The notes below the pieces were generated by a model. The model made no database searches. It was not told where the DNA came from and was given only the letters and a program-made list of their open reading frames with translations. From NCBI GenBank assembly GCA_018873245.2, contig JAEMBT020000009.1, positions 6,363,180 to 6,427,179 of the forward strand: 64,000 bases of DNA, in the 5' to 3' direction. Shown in pieces: positions 11,966 through 24,105 of the stretch. A program made the translations under genes and the position numbers. Origin of the DNA: Archegozetes longisetosus (Eukaryota > Arthropoda > Arachnida > Sarcoptiformes > Trhypochthoniidae). Each line of letters opens with the position of its first letter. The first letter of the stretch is position 1.

Positions 11966-14696
11966 TCAATTCTTACATACCTACACGTTTGTTATGCTGG
12001 AGATCCCTAGAATCAACTCTTTAGCTATTTATAACTTATATATTTATTGATTTTATTTAATTGCTAAAGACAATTTAAAATTAAAAATAAAATTTTATTA
12101 CTTAAGTTTCATAAAGGAAAATATGGTTACTATATGAAAAAACAATTGAATATATCAGTAAATTAGAAGATAACGCAAAATTCAAACTACATCAATTTCT
12201 ATAACAACTATCATACTCTGAAATTTTTCTAAAGAGAATCAAAAAATCGATTCAATCTCTTAACAGATCTTTTCTCCTCCATGACTACATCTCTAATCCC
12301 TATTTTCTCTCAAATATTTATTTATATTCCTTTCTTTTGCTCTCAATTTTCTCACATTCCTTCTTTAGAGACATTGAATTCCGATTGAAATAACATACTA
12401 TATATCATAAAAATATATTATCTTGTAATAGGAAACTAAACTCGTATATTGGTGTTTTACATAATATATTATTATAATAACTTGTTTTAAACTAGAATAA
12501 TTAAAATAACTTCATTTTCATGCTATAAAAACTCAAAGTATGAGTCAGCTCATAACACGTTAGTATATAAAAAATCACATAAAATAAATACTAGCATCTA
12601 CAAAATGAAATTTTATTCAATATTGAATAATATTCACATTTATTTTTATAAATAAGGAAATATAGAGATACCAATTAAAATTCACAGCAAATCGATTCTC
12701 TTCAGATAAATACTGTTTCACCGATCATAACAACGTAATTGAGCAAATAAATTAACATTTGTGATATACTTGCATAACAGTTGGTATCAGCTCATGTAGT
12801 TATCTCTTCTTTAGATCTTAAACACGAGCTATACTTAATTTTACTAGTAGCTCTGGAAATCTCGCTGATCTGTTATATTTTGATGAATCATTTCATTGTC
12901 AATATTATAACTACGTATCAACTGATATGTAGATCTACACTCTCTATATATTCTGCCAACAATATGTGAGTTCTAGACATAAAGATTTTGAACAAGATCA
13001 TGATTTTTGAAACTGTATGAAACTTGCAACTTATACGTTTACTTTTTATTTCTCCAATTTTTATTCTATTTGTCTATTTTGACCAAATGCTGTCTATCAC
13101 ATTAAATAGATAAATGTCTCTTTAGAAAAAGCGACTTCCCTATATAGTAGTAAGTTTGCACATCCATCATCAAAGTATACGATTCTGCAATTACTAAAGA
13201 CAGAAGGAATTAAGCGAATTGTCAATCCGTTCATTGTGTTCTAATAACGATTTTTTGATTATGTAATATTTCGAATGAACTAAGCAATAGAATATCATCA
13301 AACACTCGAGTCTTGCCAGTAATATATCTGTTGATTTTCAATTATGAAATTCAATTAATTAAACAAGATGTTACATCCCATGCTTTAACCTTGAAAAATA
13401 ATATTTTCTATAATATGCACAAAAATGTGCTAGTTATGAATGAAGCTGAATAATACGAAAGCTATATAAACCTTAGTCTGCAACATTCTGTATATTATAT
13501 TTTCTTTCAAAATTAATATTTATTATTTCTCATAACAAATAGTTAATTAAATGTTATCGTACACTATTTTTATAGTACTTCGTATATGTAGAACAGTTTT
13601 GGCCAATTATGAAATGTGTTTAATAAGTTCTCAGACAATATTTTATTACAACTTCTAGTACTCTATCCACCAAATTATGACTTAAGTAAGGACTAATTAA
13701 AGTTAGAGTCTATTTTTTTAAGATAGAAAAGTATAAAAAAATCGAGTGTGGTCAATCAGATCCGGCTTACTCGCCTTTTTACTGAAAACATAAAGTCAGG
13801 TAACTAAATGAATCGAAAATATTTCTGTATTTCTTATTGCAGCTAAAAATTTCACTTGTAATAAAGTAATTCAAATTATCAAAGAATGAGTTATTTTTGA
13901 TACATATAGAACTCAAAACTGTGCTCATTTCATAAGCAAATGAACTCATAGAGAATTCAATACAAACATTAACACAAAATAATGAATATTCATAACATAT
14001 AGAGAATTTGATCTTGAAAAAGTTATTCATTATCAGAAACTTAATATTCAAAAAGTTCTAAAAGATTTTAGAATAAAATTTCAAATTTAAGTTCTACTAA
14101 CAACTAATCTGAAACTCGATTTTAAAGAAAGCTATTCACTATCAAAACTTGACATTCAAAAAATTCTAAAAGATTTTAGTATAAAATTTCCAAAAATAAA
14201 CACTTTTTCAATTTTTGTCAGAATTTCAAATGTAAAATGTGAAAGATTTGTTTGTTAAGAAACTGACATTGTGATATTGTTACAAACTATATGAGAGCTA
14301 AACAAAAGAATTCTGACATCAATGCGCAAATACAATTCTCTGAACATTTGAGCAAACAGAACATTCTTTTAGCTCAAAAATCTAGATGCATAATTGATAT
14401 AACATTCCTCCGTCTCACTGAATATGAGTTTTACTTCAGCCGAAAACATTTTTATATAAGTATTAAAAGTATGATGGCATTAAGTGAATGAGCCCTGACT
14501 TTGATTCGAAGTAGATGTGGACTCAGATCAATTCAAATAAAACCTCATTTCTCTAGAGATTGATGTATTCAGTCATAAGGTTTAATTCTAAAAATTGATA
14601 GGATTGATTTCACAACGGTTTCTAGAACATTAATAGGAATCCTAAGATATTACGAAAGCAAATCTTTTTGCTTATAAACTTTAATTAAAATTAAGT
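11966..14696. other. Upstream region of GPCR copy 1, gene-free
   Basis: It has the same content as 32220-33370 plus 36347-37828 in block 2. At 13160-13185 it preserves the unoccupied target site (ATCAAAGT) of the hAT element found in block 2. No other gene or RNA was recognised. Confidence 0.6.
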
Positions 14697-17547
14697 ATGA
14701 ATCAAACGATAGAAATTATTGACAAGAACTTGTCGCTATCAAATAATGGAACCAATTTAACCTTTATTAAAGATAACAATGAGGAGTGTTTCGTGCCTCC
14801 TCTAGAACCCATCAGTATTGAGTTTAAAGTATTTTTGATTATAATCTATTCAATTAGTTCATTGATGATCTTTTGGGAAATTTCACTGTAATTGTGGTCG
14901 AGATATTTGGGAGACCACCGACCAATAATTCCCATAATTTGGGAAAATTTTTAATAAATATGGCTATTGCTGATTTGACCATGGGTGTATTGTGTTTCCC
15001 TATTACATTTATTGATATGATGCTTGGCCGCTGGATATTTGCCTTCTGGTTATGTCCGGTAGCGCAATTCATCTTCATGTCATGCTTTTTTGTGACTTCA
15101 TTTACAGTGGCTGTCATTGGAGTAGAAAGGTGATTATCATTAATTTATTTATAAAATAAATCATTTGAACTTAGTATTTAATTATTTTTGATAGAAAATA
15201 TTTTCTATTTAAGAATCATTTAGTATTAACTTTAAATTTTAACTATATTTTAGATTAAATATTAGTTTGAACTGAAAGTTTTGAGCCTCCGGCCATATGA
15301 TGGACATTTTTTTAAACCGCATATATAAACAAATACCATAATTATCTAAAAGATATTCCACCGCAGGATTTTAATTTTGATCGAGTTTTAGTAAATACGA
15401 TAAACCTCTTTTCCATTCGAACCAAATCATTGCTCTGATATGTTCTCTATTGAATTTCATATACAACTGGATACAATCTTTTAAATTGATAAATTTTTTA
15501 ATTAAACTCAATCAAAATTATAATTCTGCTGTGGAACATCTTTTAGATAATTATAGTTTTTTTATATATGCAGTTTTAAAAAATGCCCATCATATGGCTG
15601 GAGGCTCGAAACTTTCAGTTCAAACTAATATATGAATTTTTGCCATCTGTAATTATAAAGTGGTTTTGATCCGATTAAGTAATATACTATTCTATGATAA
15701 TTGTTGACATTAAGACACATAGATCTCTTTAGTTAAAAATTGGTTTTTTCTTATATCCTACAATTAGTTTAAAAATTTCAACCTTTTATACTTTTCGACG
15801 AATTTTCAACTCTAATGGCACTAAAGTGTTAGTTTGACAGAAAGATTTTTAAAAATGTTTAGCCTAAGCCATACAAAAACCTTGAGTATAATCTTGATCC
15901 TGAGCCAGGGTGAAACACCGGACATAAGAATTGAGAATTTTTTCTATTATAATTAAGAAACTTAATTTTCATAACACATAATAAGATATTTACCAATAAT
16001 TTAAATTTTTTATTGCTGAGTTTTTGTTTTTAGTGATTTTGATGGTGAATAACATTGTTAAAATTAGCATATCCCCATATCTTAAAGAAACAAATACATC
16101 TTAATTCAATACAGTGAGAGACAAAGTAGTCAAGTGATAAATAGGAACGAAAATTCAAACAGATTATCACTCATCAAATATTTAATTAGGCTTATCATTT
16201 TTGATTAAGCTCAACATTTTTAATCAATTTTATTATAGAAGATATATTAATCTCATAAGAAAATCGTTTATTATAAGGTGTATCATAATTATGGTAGACA
16301 TTGTTCAACAATTAATAATAATTCGCTCAGATAACTAATTTCTTCAACAAAATAATTAACAATATATTGATTTCAATTTTTAAAAAAGTGAAAATAGTAA
16401 AGAAAGTTACTCAGAAATTTTAAGCAATAATAGTTTATAACTTTCTATTTCATCGATCATAAATATGACATAGACTTAATTTAAAAGTATTTGAAAACTG
16501 TTTGAGAAATGTTTACATTGTTTACAAAAGTAAAATTCTAATTTTCTAAATTTATTACATTTTTATTGACTGAATTACAATTATTTACAGATATATGGCA
16601 ATAATTCATCCATTTTCTCACGCTTATGATTGGATGGAATGTCACACAAATTTGTTACTCTATAGTTCATGGTTTTTCGGCTTTCTATACGCCTCTTGTT
16701 TTTTCCCTAACACCAAAATTAAGAAATATGATCCAGACAACACCTATTATTGTTGGAATTTTTATGAAATGAGTCTAATGAAAGAAAATTTGTTAATTTC
16801 AAGTAATTTCATACTGACATTTATGGTACCATTAATTGTAATGACAGCCAGCTATCGTCCGATTATGAGGAGACTGATGGTCGACACTATGGTCAATAGT
16901 GAGGAACCTCTTCGGAGAAATGCTGAAATTCGGAGTCGAACAAAAGTAGGAAATTATTAATGAATTTATATTTTATTGCAGGGAAATTATTTTTCAAGTA
17001 GTCAAGTAAAATATTCATTACAAGATATCACAATATAAAACATGTTTAAATTCTGAATTTGAGTTCTAAGGATTGGTATATGCTTGGTTGTGGAATACGC
17101 TCAACAACAATGTTTCAGATGTTAGAGTTGAGGTTAAATTAGTATCTGATTAGTATAATTTAAATTTAATTTCAATGAAAACATGGATGTGATTTGTAAC
17201 AACATAGCTCACAATTTGTGATAGAGCTTAAAATTGTAGCTTTCATGAAAAGATAAAATCTTTAGCTGGTTGCATAATGGATAAAATATATAACCTCATT
17301 TTATTAACAGTCTGTCAAATTGATGGCTACAGTCATATTATTTTACGTTATATGTTGGAGTCCCATCAAAACATTTCAAATTTTAAACGTCATCGGGCTT
17401 CAACAACTATTCGAATACTGCACTTCATTAAAATACTACTCACTTATCATCCTTTTATTCACAATTCACTGGCTTGCTATGAGTAACTGTTTTGTTAATC
17501 CAATCATTTACTCATTTATGAGTGAAAATTTCAGAGTAAGAAAATAA
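14697..17547 (+). pseudogene. Class A neuropeptide-type GPCR, copy 1, frameshifted
   Basis: Three exons: 14697-15129, 16591-16945 and 17311-17547. Exon 1 has NQT, NLS and NGT glycosylation sites, TM1-TM3, FLINMAIAD, and the loop-disulphide Cys in WLCP. It splits inside the ERY motif (phase 2 donor AG|GTGATT; exon 2 begins ATATATGG). Exon 2 has IIHPFSHAYDW, TYYCWNF with the second Cys, and TM5. Exon 3 has CWSP in TM6, HWLAMSNC and NPIIYSFMSENFR in TM7. One base is missing near 14871-14879 at the start of TM1 relative to copies 2 and 3, so the reading frame breaks before GNFTVIVVEIF. Unless this is a sequencing error, no full receptor is made. It resembles tachykinin/leucokinin/RYamide-type peptide receptors, but the ligand cannot be assigned. 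Confidence 0.85.
15262..15628. mobile_element. Fold-back MITE in intron 1 of GPCR copy 1 (TA target)
   Basis: The 367-bp element has arms of about 150 bp, beginning TTAGTTTGAACTGAAAG and ending in the complement, with TA on each side (15260-15261 and 15629-15630). The same insertion is at 38396-38761 in copy 2. Intron 1 of copy 3 lacks it (reads ATTTTATAATTGACTTTTGCC around 61720), which defines the empty site. A TA duplication suggests a Tc1/mariner-type mobiliser. Confidence 0.85.
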
Positions 17548-18059
17548 ATACTAATTTCACCTAACATAGGATACGAGTTTAGGATTTGAGATCAAGTTTC
17601 TGTAACTAAAAAGCAATTTGATTCTAATTATATGACGTCGACAGTACTCAAATGTGTCAAGAAATGTAAGGAATCTCACAGAAACTTGTTTTCAGTCAAC
17701 AATAACTTTTTCAATTAACCAAATTGTGTTATGGATTGTTATCTAACTTGCAAATTATGATTAGTCAAAAAAAAAATTCTCAATTGGTAAAAGAACCACA
17801 AATTTTTTCAGACTATTTGATAGATAATCTACAGAAAATTCTTTTCTTAAGCTCAGTATAATGAATAATTTTAGAAAACTTCTCTAATAAATGATGGTAT
17901 CCTTGAATCATTTGCGTCGATAGGGGCCTATATAGTCTACTATCAGCGCTATGACTTAGGTCCTTATTGACTATATGATTTAATACTATAACAACTAATA
18001 TTTCATCACACTCTTTTTAGGCCAATTTTTGTCGAATGATTCGAAGATTCATCATAAGG

Positions 18060-18155
18060 CCAACTCGAGATCCAACTCGAGATCCAACTCGAGATCCAAC
18101 TCGAGGTCCAACTCGAGGTCCAACTCGAGATCCAACTCGAGGTCCAACTCAAGAG
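18060..18155. repeat. 12-bp tandem repeat CCAACTCGAGRT, 8 units
   Basis: Eight units alternate GAGAT and GAGGT, the last degenerate. The unit contains the palindrome CTCGAG. Block 2 has four units at 41166-41213 and block 3 only a degenerate remnant near 57777-57805, so the array expanded after duplication. Confidence 0.95.
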
Positions 18156-18775
18156 TCAACTCTATAACCAACTTGAAAGCCAACAAATACTAATGAAACA
18201 GGATATTAAAATTAGAATCGTTAAATTAAACAATTAACTCAAACAATCTAAACACTTGTAAAATCTCAATTTGTCGTTCGGTATGTCTGTCTGTCTATCA
18301 ACTACACTATGACTAGAGTTGTACGATTTCATAAGTCAAATACCATACCGTTACAATCGGTATAATCTTAAAAGGACAGTCAGCGTGCTTTAATATCAAA
18401 AGTCGCTACTGACCATTCAGTAAGTAAAAATTTATAACTTGTTATTGAAATGCGCTTTAGACTAATATATTATAAGTGGTCTGAAATGTCATTCATATTA
18501 ATAATAATGATAACGATAGGCCCAAGACTAAGTGTATAAAAAGCTTAGCAATAAACTAAGTAATAATCATATTATCAAAATATCTTCTACTCTTTACAGT
18601 GAATATTTGAGTAAATAGAGAAGTCTAAGATTTTTTTCAGGGTCTAGAACAAAATCTACAAAATGATAAAGCAATGATTGTTTTAAAGCTTTATTTAAAA
18701 TATGATTGATTGACTTTACCCTATCCTTGAATTGACCATTAATTGCGTCGCGTGCAGTTTTTAATGTTTTATCAT

Positions 18776-19282
18776 TGGGGTAACCACCCGTCTCGTTTTT
18801 GACGGGACGATCCCGTCTTCTTGAAGATAAATAACAGAAATCCTATCAGACCAAAAACTCTGTACGGGACAATTAGTTGTTCAGTTTTCAACTTTCATTT
18901 TGAAAAATGTGTTTAGAAAAATATTTTTTAGAAATTCAAACATTGGATTTATTTTACAAATTATAAGAGATTAAGAAAACCAGTTTAATGTTTTGAATAC
19001 CAAAATTTATTGAATTAATCTTATCTGACTTAACTTACATCTGATATAAATCAGTATTTCTTACTTTTGAATGACTTGTGAAAGATACCATTTCTAACAA
19101 AAAATATACCTTTGAAATCAACCATGACTAATAATTTTCAATTTTTAATATTAGAATGTATTGTTTGACAACTAGATATTTGTAATAACTAATAAAAGCG
19201 GCATTTTTATTTTTATAAATATAAGGGTTCCCTCTTTAATATTTTCGTTCCGTCACGAGACAAGCGCAAGGTGGTCACTCTA
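18776..19282 (+). mobile_element. hAT-type MITE, TAGGGTGACCACC family (copy B)
   Basis: Decayed tips TGGGGTAACCACC and GGTGGTCACTCTA surround a 507-bp body collinear with copy A. Flanks no longer form a clear 8-bp duplication (TTTATCAT against ACTCAAAG). The same insertion is present in block 2 at 41839, so it predates the block duplication. Confidence 0.85.
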
Positions 19283-19289
19283 ACTCAAA

Positions 19290-19440
19290 GTCAAAGCAAA
19301 GTCATAACCCAAACCGAGCCTGATATGAACTAATGTATAATAGTTTAGGTCGCGAAGAGACCTAAGCTATTCTCCCTCAGTTCATACCAGTACTGTTGAG
19401 TTATATCTTGGTAAAGCCAGGTTTATCCATTTTCGCTCTA
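19290..19440. repeat. Snap-back repeat with GGTCGCGAAGAGACC core
   Basis: An inverted structure around TTAGGTCGCGAAGAGACCTAA, ending in CCAGGTTTATCCATTTT. A related, more complete copy with both ends AATGGATAAACCTGG / CCAGGTTTATCCATT lies at 55577-55722, and the block 2 twin is at 43000-43140. Probably a small palindromic MITE family. Confidence 0.6.
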
Positions 19441-20194
19441 GTCATCCATTCACGAAATCATAATTTCATTTACAAATTATTCATCATTTTACCCCAAAAC
19501 AATTTGTGCTGTGCGTCATGAAAACAATGGCTAATCGGAAAATCAATTACAGCCAACGAATTCTGTTTAAAATAAGAGCAATATCTATATTATTTATATC
19601 GTATGTTCTATGAGCCTCTAAACTCATATATTAAGTGTTATTCTATTTAAATATTACGCATCGATCGGATGCAACTCATGAATAAAGTTTGAAATGAATC
19701 AAAGATTGTTCTTAATTACTAATTCTTGTGTGAAATCACGTATTGTATCTAAAGTGGTATATCCAATAAAAGAAATAGCTTTTATTTACAAAAATTATTT
19801 ATTAACTTATAATTGTTGTGATTAAAAAGTAACTTCTGAGACTCTATTGAGAGTTTCCAAAAATATGATTAAAAGAGTTAAGCCTTGTTTGAAAAATCAA
19901 GGACAACATTGGAAAATTTGCTATAACGTATTAAATTCCTCATTTTAATCATTATTCTATAACATTAAATTTGATTATCGAAAGTTTGTTTGAAAATATC
20001 AAATTTTGAATCAATAATTAATTTGACGCCTGATCGAAATATCAGAGTATAATATGCTTTAACTGAGTTTAGTGGTTATGTTACATACGATTGTTTTTAC
20101 TGTAGAACTAGTGTTGATTCCGTTCCTGGAACGAAGCGGGAATGAAACTGGAACGGTATTTAAAATTGCTTAAAGAACGGAATAAGAACGGGAC

Positions 20195-20318
20195 GAAAAT
20201 GAGAAATATTGAACAGTACAGAATAGGAATGGAACTGAAATGAAAAATATTGAACAGTACAGAATAGGAATGGAACTGAAATGAAAAATATTGAACAGAA
20301 CTGAATAGGAACGGAACG
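20195..20318. repeat. ~41-bp tandem repeat in the subterminal zone
   Basis: Three near-identical units around AATATTGAACAGTACAG followed by AATAGGAATGGAAC. Block 2 has lost or never gained these repeats (43850-43920). Confidence 0.8.
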
Positions 20319-21645
20319 AAATTAAATCAAGAACGTAAAACAGGACTGAATATGAATGGAATGGAATAAAATCCGAAAATCAACAACTCTAACACGTCGT
20401 ATTGGAAAATAAACAATACTGTAAAGCTTTACAAATTTAAGTTATGAATCTAATGGCTTATTTTAGGCTAAAATAAAGCTTAAAACTTAAGAACGGGATA
20501 GAAACGAAATTAAAATTCTGTTTAACTCTTAAGTGATACGGAAGTGTCAACTTACACCAGTGGTATTCAAGGGCGCGCTACACCTGTAGTATGAAATATA
20601 GCCATTGTTGCGATATTTGTTTTGATAGCTTATTTTATAAAAATTTGTTTATAAAACTTGTAATTGAAAATGTGTTAACCCCAAATATTTATATCATATC
20701 AGATAGCTCTTTTTATGATTAAAGTTATTTGCATTGATGGGTGTAAAAAACCCAACCATTTAGAGTACAAATTACGTGAGTGAAAGGGTTCACATAATTC
20801 TTTACTCAAAAGTGTTTGATATGCATGATTTGATACGACATACTGCACACCATTTATGGATGCTAAGCAATACTTTCTTAAAATTTTAATGAAATAATTA
20901 ATGAATTAGTTTTTAACTAATTAATCATATGATTTTTAAACAAAGTCAAATGATTAAAAGTTTAAAGACGATTCAATCTCCGAACTCCTAATTTTTCATT
21001 CTTTATTATATTGTAAGTAGTGTATATATAGCGAGGCTGGAACACTACGAATAGTACGAGTACGTACGCCTCTAAAACCCTTAATAAAAACACTAAAAGT
21101 TGAAACTTTCGTATCGTTCAACATGGAATTTAATCTAAAATATTAAAGAAAATTACCTAAAATCAATCAAAAAACCTGGGAGTATGAGCTAGTACTTTCC
21201 GTACTCCTTATAAAATCATCAAAAAGTGAATTTTTCATATCGTTTAATATGGGATTTAAGCTAAAACACTGCAAATAATAACCTAAAAATACCATATTCT
21301 GCCATTACGGTTCTGGAGCGTAAAAAAGTACGAGTCTACTAAACTCAAGGAATTGGACCAAAAATTGAATATTGAGTCTTTATAAGGTTATATTTTAGTT
21401 TTGTAATTACAAGTATTCATGTATTTAAAAAAATTTTCCATTCAATTGTGGTGAACCCCACAATTTCCTATTCAACTTTTTACACTCGATTCAATTCCCT
21501 TTAGCTTATTTTAAGTCCATTTCATCGTCTTCTCGTATATCCTGCAATTTTGTTACATTCAAGTCGATATTATCAATTTCTTGTTCATTAAGTCTCAGCT
21601 TTTCAGTCTGTTTTCTTATGCGTTGTTTGATCTTTTTGTTATGAA

Positions 21646-22454
21646 TGCCTTTTGAGGGCACCTACTATTGATTATATATTATAGAACTCCTCAAGCTGGT
21701 TCAGAATATGTATATGACCCAAGGTCAAAAAGATCATCTTCAAGGTCATTTCGGGGTCAAATCTCCAAAAGTGACATTAACCGGTAGATGATGCCTTTTA
21801 AGGGCACATACTCTTAATGATCGATCCTAATAGTACTCGATGTGAGGAGTCTAACGATATATCATATGCCATGTTTTATCCATAAATTACGTGAAAATTT
21901 TGATTTTTATATTCAGGCACCCACCCGACCACCTCAGGCACCCACACTCCATTCATCCTTCTCTCAAAGTAGCTAATGGCGACTTGTTTAACCTAACCAC
22001 CACGAACCCGATTTAACCTAACCTGAAGATAGCTTCAGATCGCTTCACTCGAAACGCTTCGCGTTTCTCGCTTCGCGACAACGCAATTTTCACTTAGGTT
22101 AAATCACGCACGTGGATACTTAATTATTTTATAGAGAATTATATCGAATTTCGGAGGGGATACTTAGCGATAGAACTATTTTTGAGTTTTTAGAATATTT
22201 CATTCTTACGTAATTTACGGATAAAACATGGCATATGATATATCGTTAGACTCCTCACATCGAGTATTATTAGGATCGATCATTAAAAGTATGTGCCCTT
22301 AAAAGGCACCATCTACCTGTTAATGTCACTTGGAGATTTGACCTCGAAATGACCTTGAAGATGACCCTTTTGACCTTGGGTCATACACATATTCTGAACC
22401 AGCTTGACGAGTTCTATAAGAATATATCATCAAAAGTAGGTGCCCCCAAAAGGC
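21646..22454. mobile_element. Fold-back element with ~250-bp arms, nested in the GH16 unit
   Basis: Arms 21646-21900 and 22205-22454 are inverted copies. Both contain GCCTTTTGAGGGCACC-like tips, GACCCAAGGTCAAAA, CGATCCTAATA and CTCGATGTGAGGAGTC. The centre holds CACCCACC repeats and palindromic GCGAAACGC/GCGTTTCGC-like stretches. In block 2 only the outermost 40 bases of the right arm survive (near 45165-45195), so most of it was deleted there. Related half or whole elements lie at 31290-31500 and 55190-55960. Confidence 0.85.
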
Positions 22455-23071
22455 ACCATCTACCCACCTCAACCACAGAACAAACAGCGAACACTAATAC
22501 CTGCGCTATAATGACTTGAATGCCATAATTAACTCACGTTTTGATGACCGCAGAACTTATGATGAATTGCCAGATAATGACATCCATACTACTGGTCTAG
22601 CATTTGATTTATTTGATTTGCTTGACATTTCCCGATGTCGTAATAATAACGCCAGAATAATACCCTCATAAATGATTGCATCATTGGCTATGAACCTATG
22701 TTTATGTATTATTAGATTTGTTAATCAGTATATTATATCACTTGTTATCATATAATATGATTATAATAATGTAATTCATGTTGATTACTCAATTCAGTAT
22801 ACTTTATAATTTTCTATTGTAAGAATTTATTATAAAAATTTGCTTAAATTTGTTATTGTTGATTGATTGTTATTGTAATATTCTATTACAATTATATTGA
22901 TGAATTTTAATAAAATAGAAAATTTCTATAAATTAATGACAAATTGCAATTAAGTTTTATTTCATAGTAAAAAGTAATTATTTTATGTAATAATCGCAAT
23001 ATCCTTGAAATAATTGAATAATATTTTTGAATCAATGATCATCACAAAGTTGTTAATTAGGTATTAGTCTA

Positions 23072-24105
23072 CTATTCAACCCATTTATAGACCCGGACGT
23101 AGTCTATCTCATAGTGGGGTTTCTTCCAATGTCTGGCCTCATCCATAGTTAGGTCCATCTTATCAAAGAAGGCTCCACTGACCGCTAAATTCAAGTTTAT
23201 CTGAAAGTCTTTATCAAAGGGCTGACCATTTTTCGTGTAAGGGTTAGGTCCCGATCCGGAATACATACTACGGTTGATGTCTTCCTTATGAAAGACCAGT
23301 TCCTCGTCCACATAGAAGCGTATACTCTTGTCATCCCATATACAGCCAATCAAATGAAATGTATCGGCATATGACCGGTCAAAGTCTCCTACATAACCAC
23401 CGCTTAAATTGAAGTGTGGTTTAGTACCGCCGTAATGTATAGTCGACTCTATACGTCTGGGACTGACATAAATCATACATTAATTTAAATTATTTTGAAA
23501 TTTAAAAAATTATTTTAAATATAGAAATAGAATAGTCTTAAAAATAATGGGAGATATAGTGGATCAATGTGTGCCCTCATAAAGTATTACTCACTCATCG
23601 CCCCTCAACTCCATGATATCGATCTCACCCGAAGCGGCAAAAGTGTTGCCATAAACGAAATCCTTGGGTAACATCCAGAATGCGGGCCACAGTTGCTTAC
23701 CCTCAGGCATACGGAGTCGGGCCTCAAATTTGCCATAAGTGAAGCCAAGTTTACCCATCAGTTTGCCCGATGTGTAGTTGTGCTCATTCTCAGGCTTATC
23801 CAGTGGTGTAGCCGTCAATATCAAGATCCCATTGTCAACGCGAACATTCTTGCTTGAGTTTGAATAGCATTGAAATTCATGATTTCCCCACGCTAAGTTT
23901 ATTGAGATAATTGAAAATATGATCATGTTAAATTAAAATATTATGACATACGTTGAGAGGGTGTACGCCCTTCACAAGCATAAGAATATTCCCAATTCGT
24001 CAGATTAATATCCGGCCCATTAAATTCATCTTGCCAATGGATTACCCATTTTGCACTACAACAATTAGCAAAGACCATTAAAATGAGCAAGTTTAATATT
24101 TTCAT
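23072..24105 (-). CDS. Secreted GH16 beta-glucanase (laminarinase-like), copy A
   Basis: Glycoside hydrolase family 16 enzymes of this type cleave beta-1,3 (or 1,3-1,4) glucans outside the cell. Exons on the minus strand: 24105-23952, 23892-23595 and 23462-23072. Donors are GTATGT and GTGAGT and acceptors TTAG and TCAG. Phases are consistent and the product is 280 aa. The start is the ATG opening a signal peptide (MKILNLLILMVFANCCSA). Mature domain: WQDEFNG near residue 25, GKLGFTYGKFEARL, WPAFWMLP, the catalytic signature GEIDIMELRG with both Glu and the Asp present, STIHYGG, FHLIGCIW, and a C-terminal IDYVRVYKW strand. The length is normal for a one-domain GH16 with no binding module. The promoter cannot be pinpointed. 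It lies inside a transposon-like unit and differs from copy B at about 15 exon bases by my count. Confidence 0.93.

Noticed and set aside
16595-16960. Receptor exon 2 as a stand-alone gene starting at its ATG
   Set aside because: The ATG is the Met after the ERY motif. An acceptor (TTTACAG) four bases upstream and phase agreement with exon 1 show it is an internal exon.
18060-18155. Regular repeats as a CRISPR-like array
   Set aside because: The units are directly adjacent 12-mers without unique spacers, in a eukaryotic context. It is a simple tandem repeat.
23072-24105. GH16 gene as a recent bacterial transfer
   Set aside because: It has two spliceosomal introns and a eukaryote-style signal peptide. 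GH16 glucanases are widespread in invertebrates, so an origin by transfer cannot be argued from this window.
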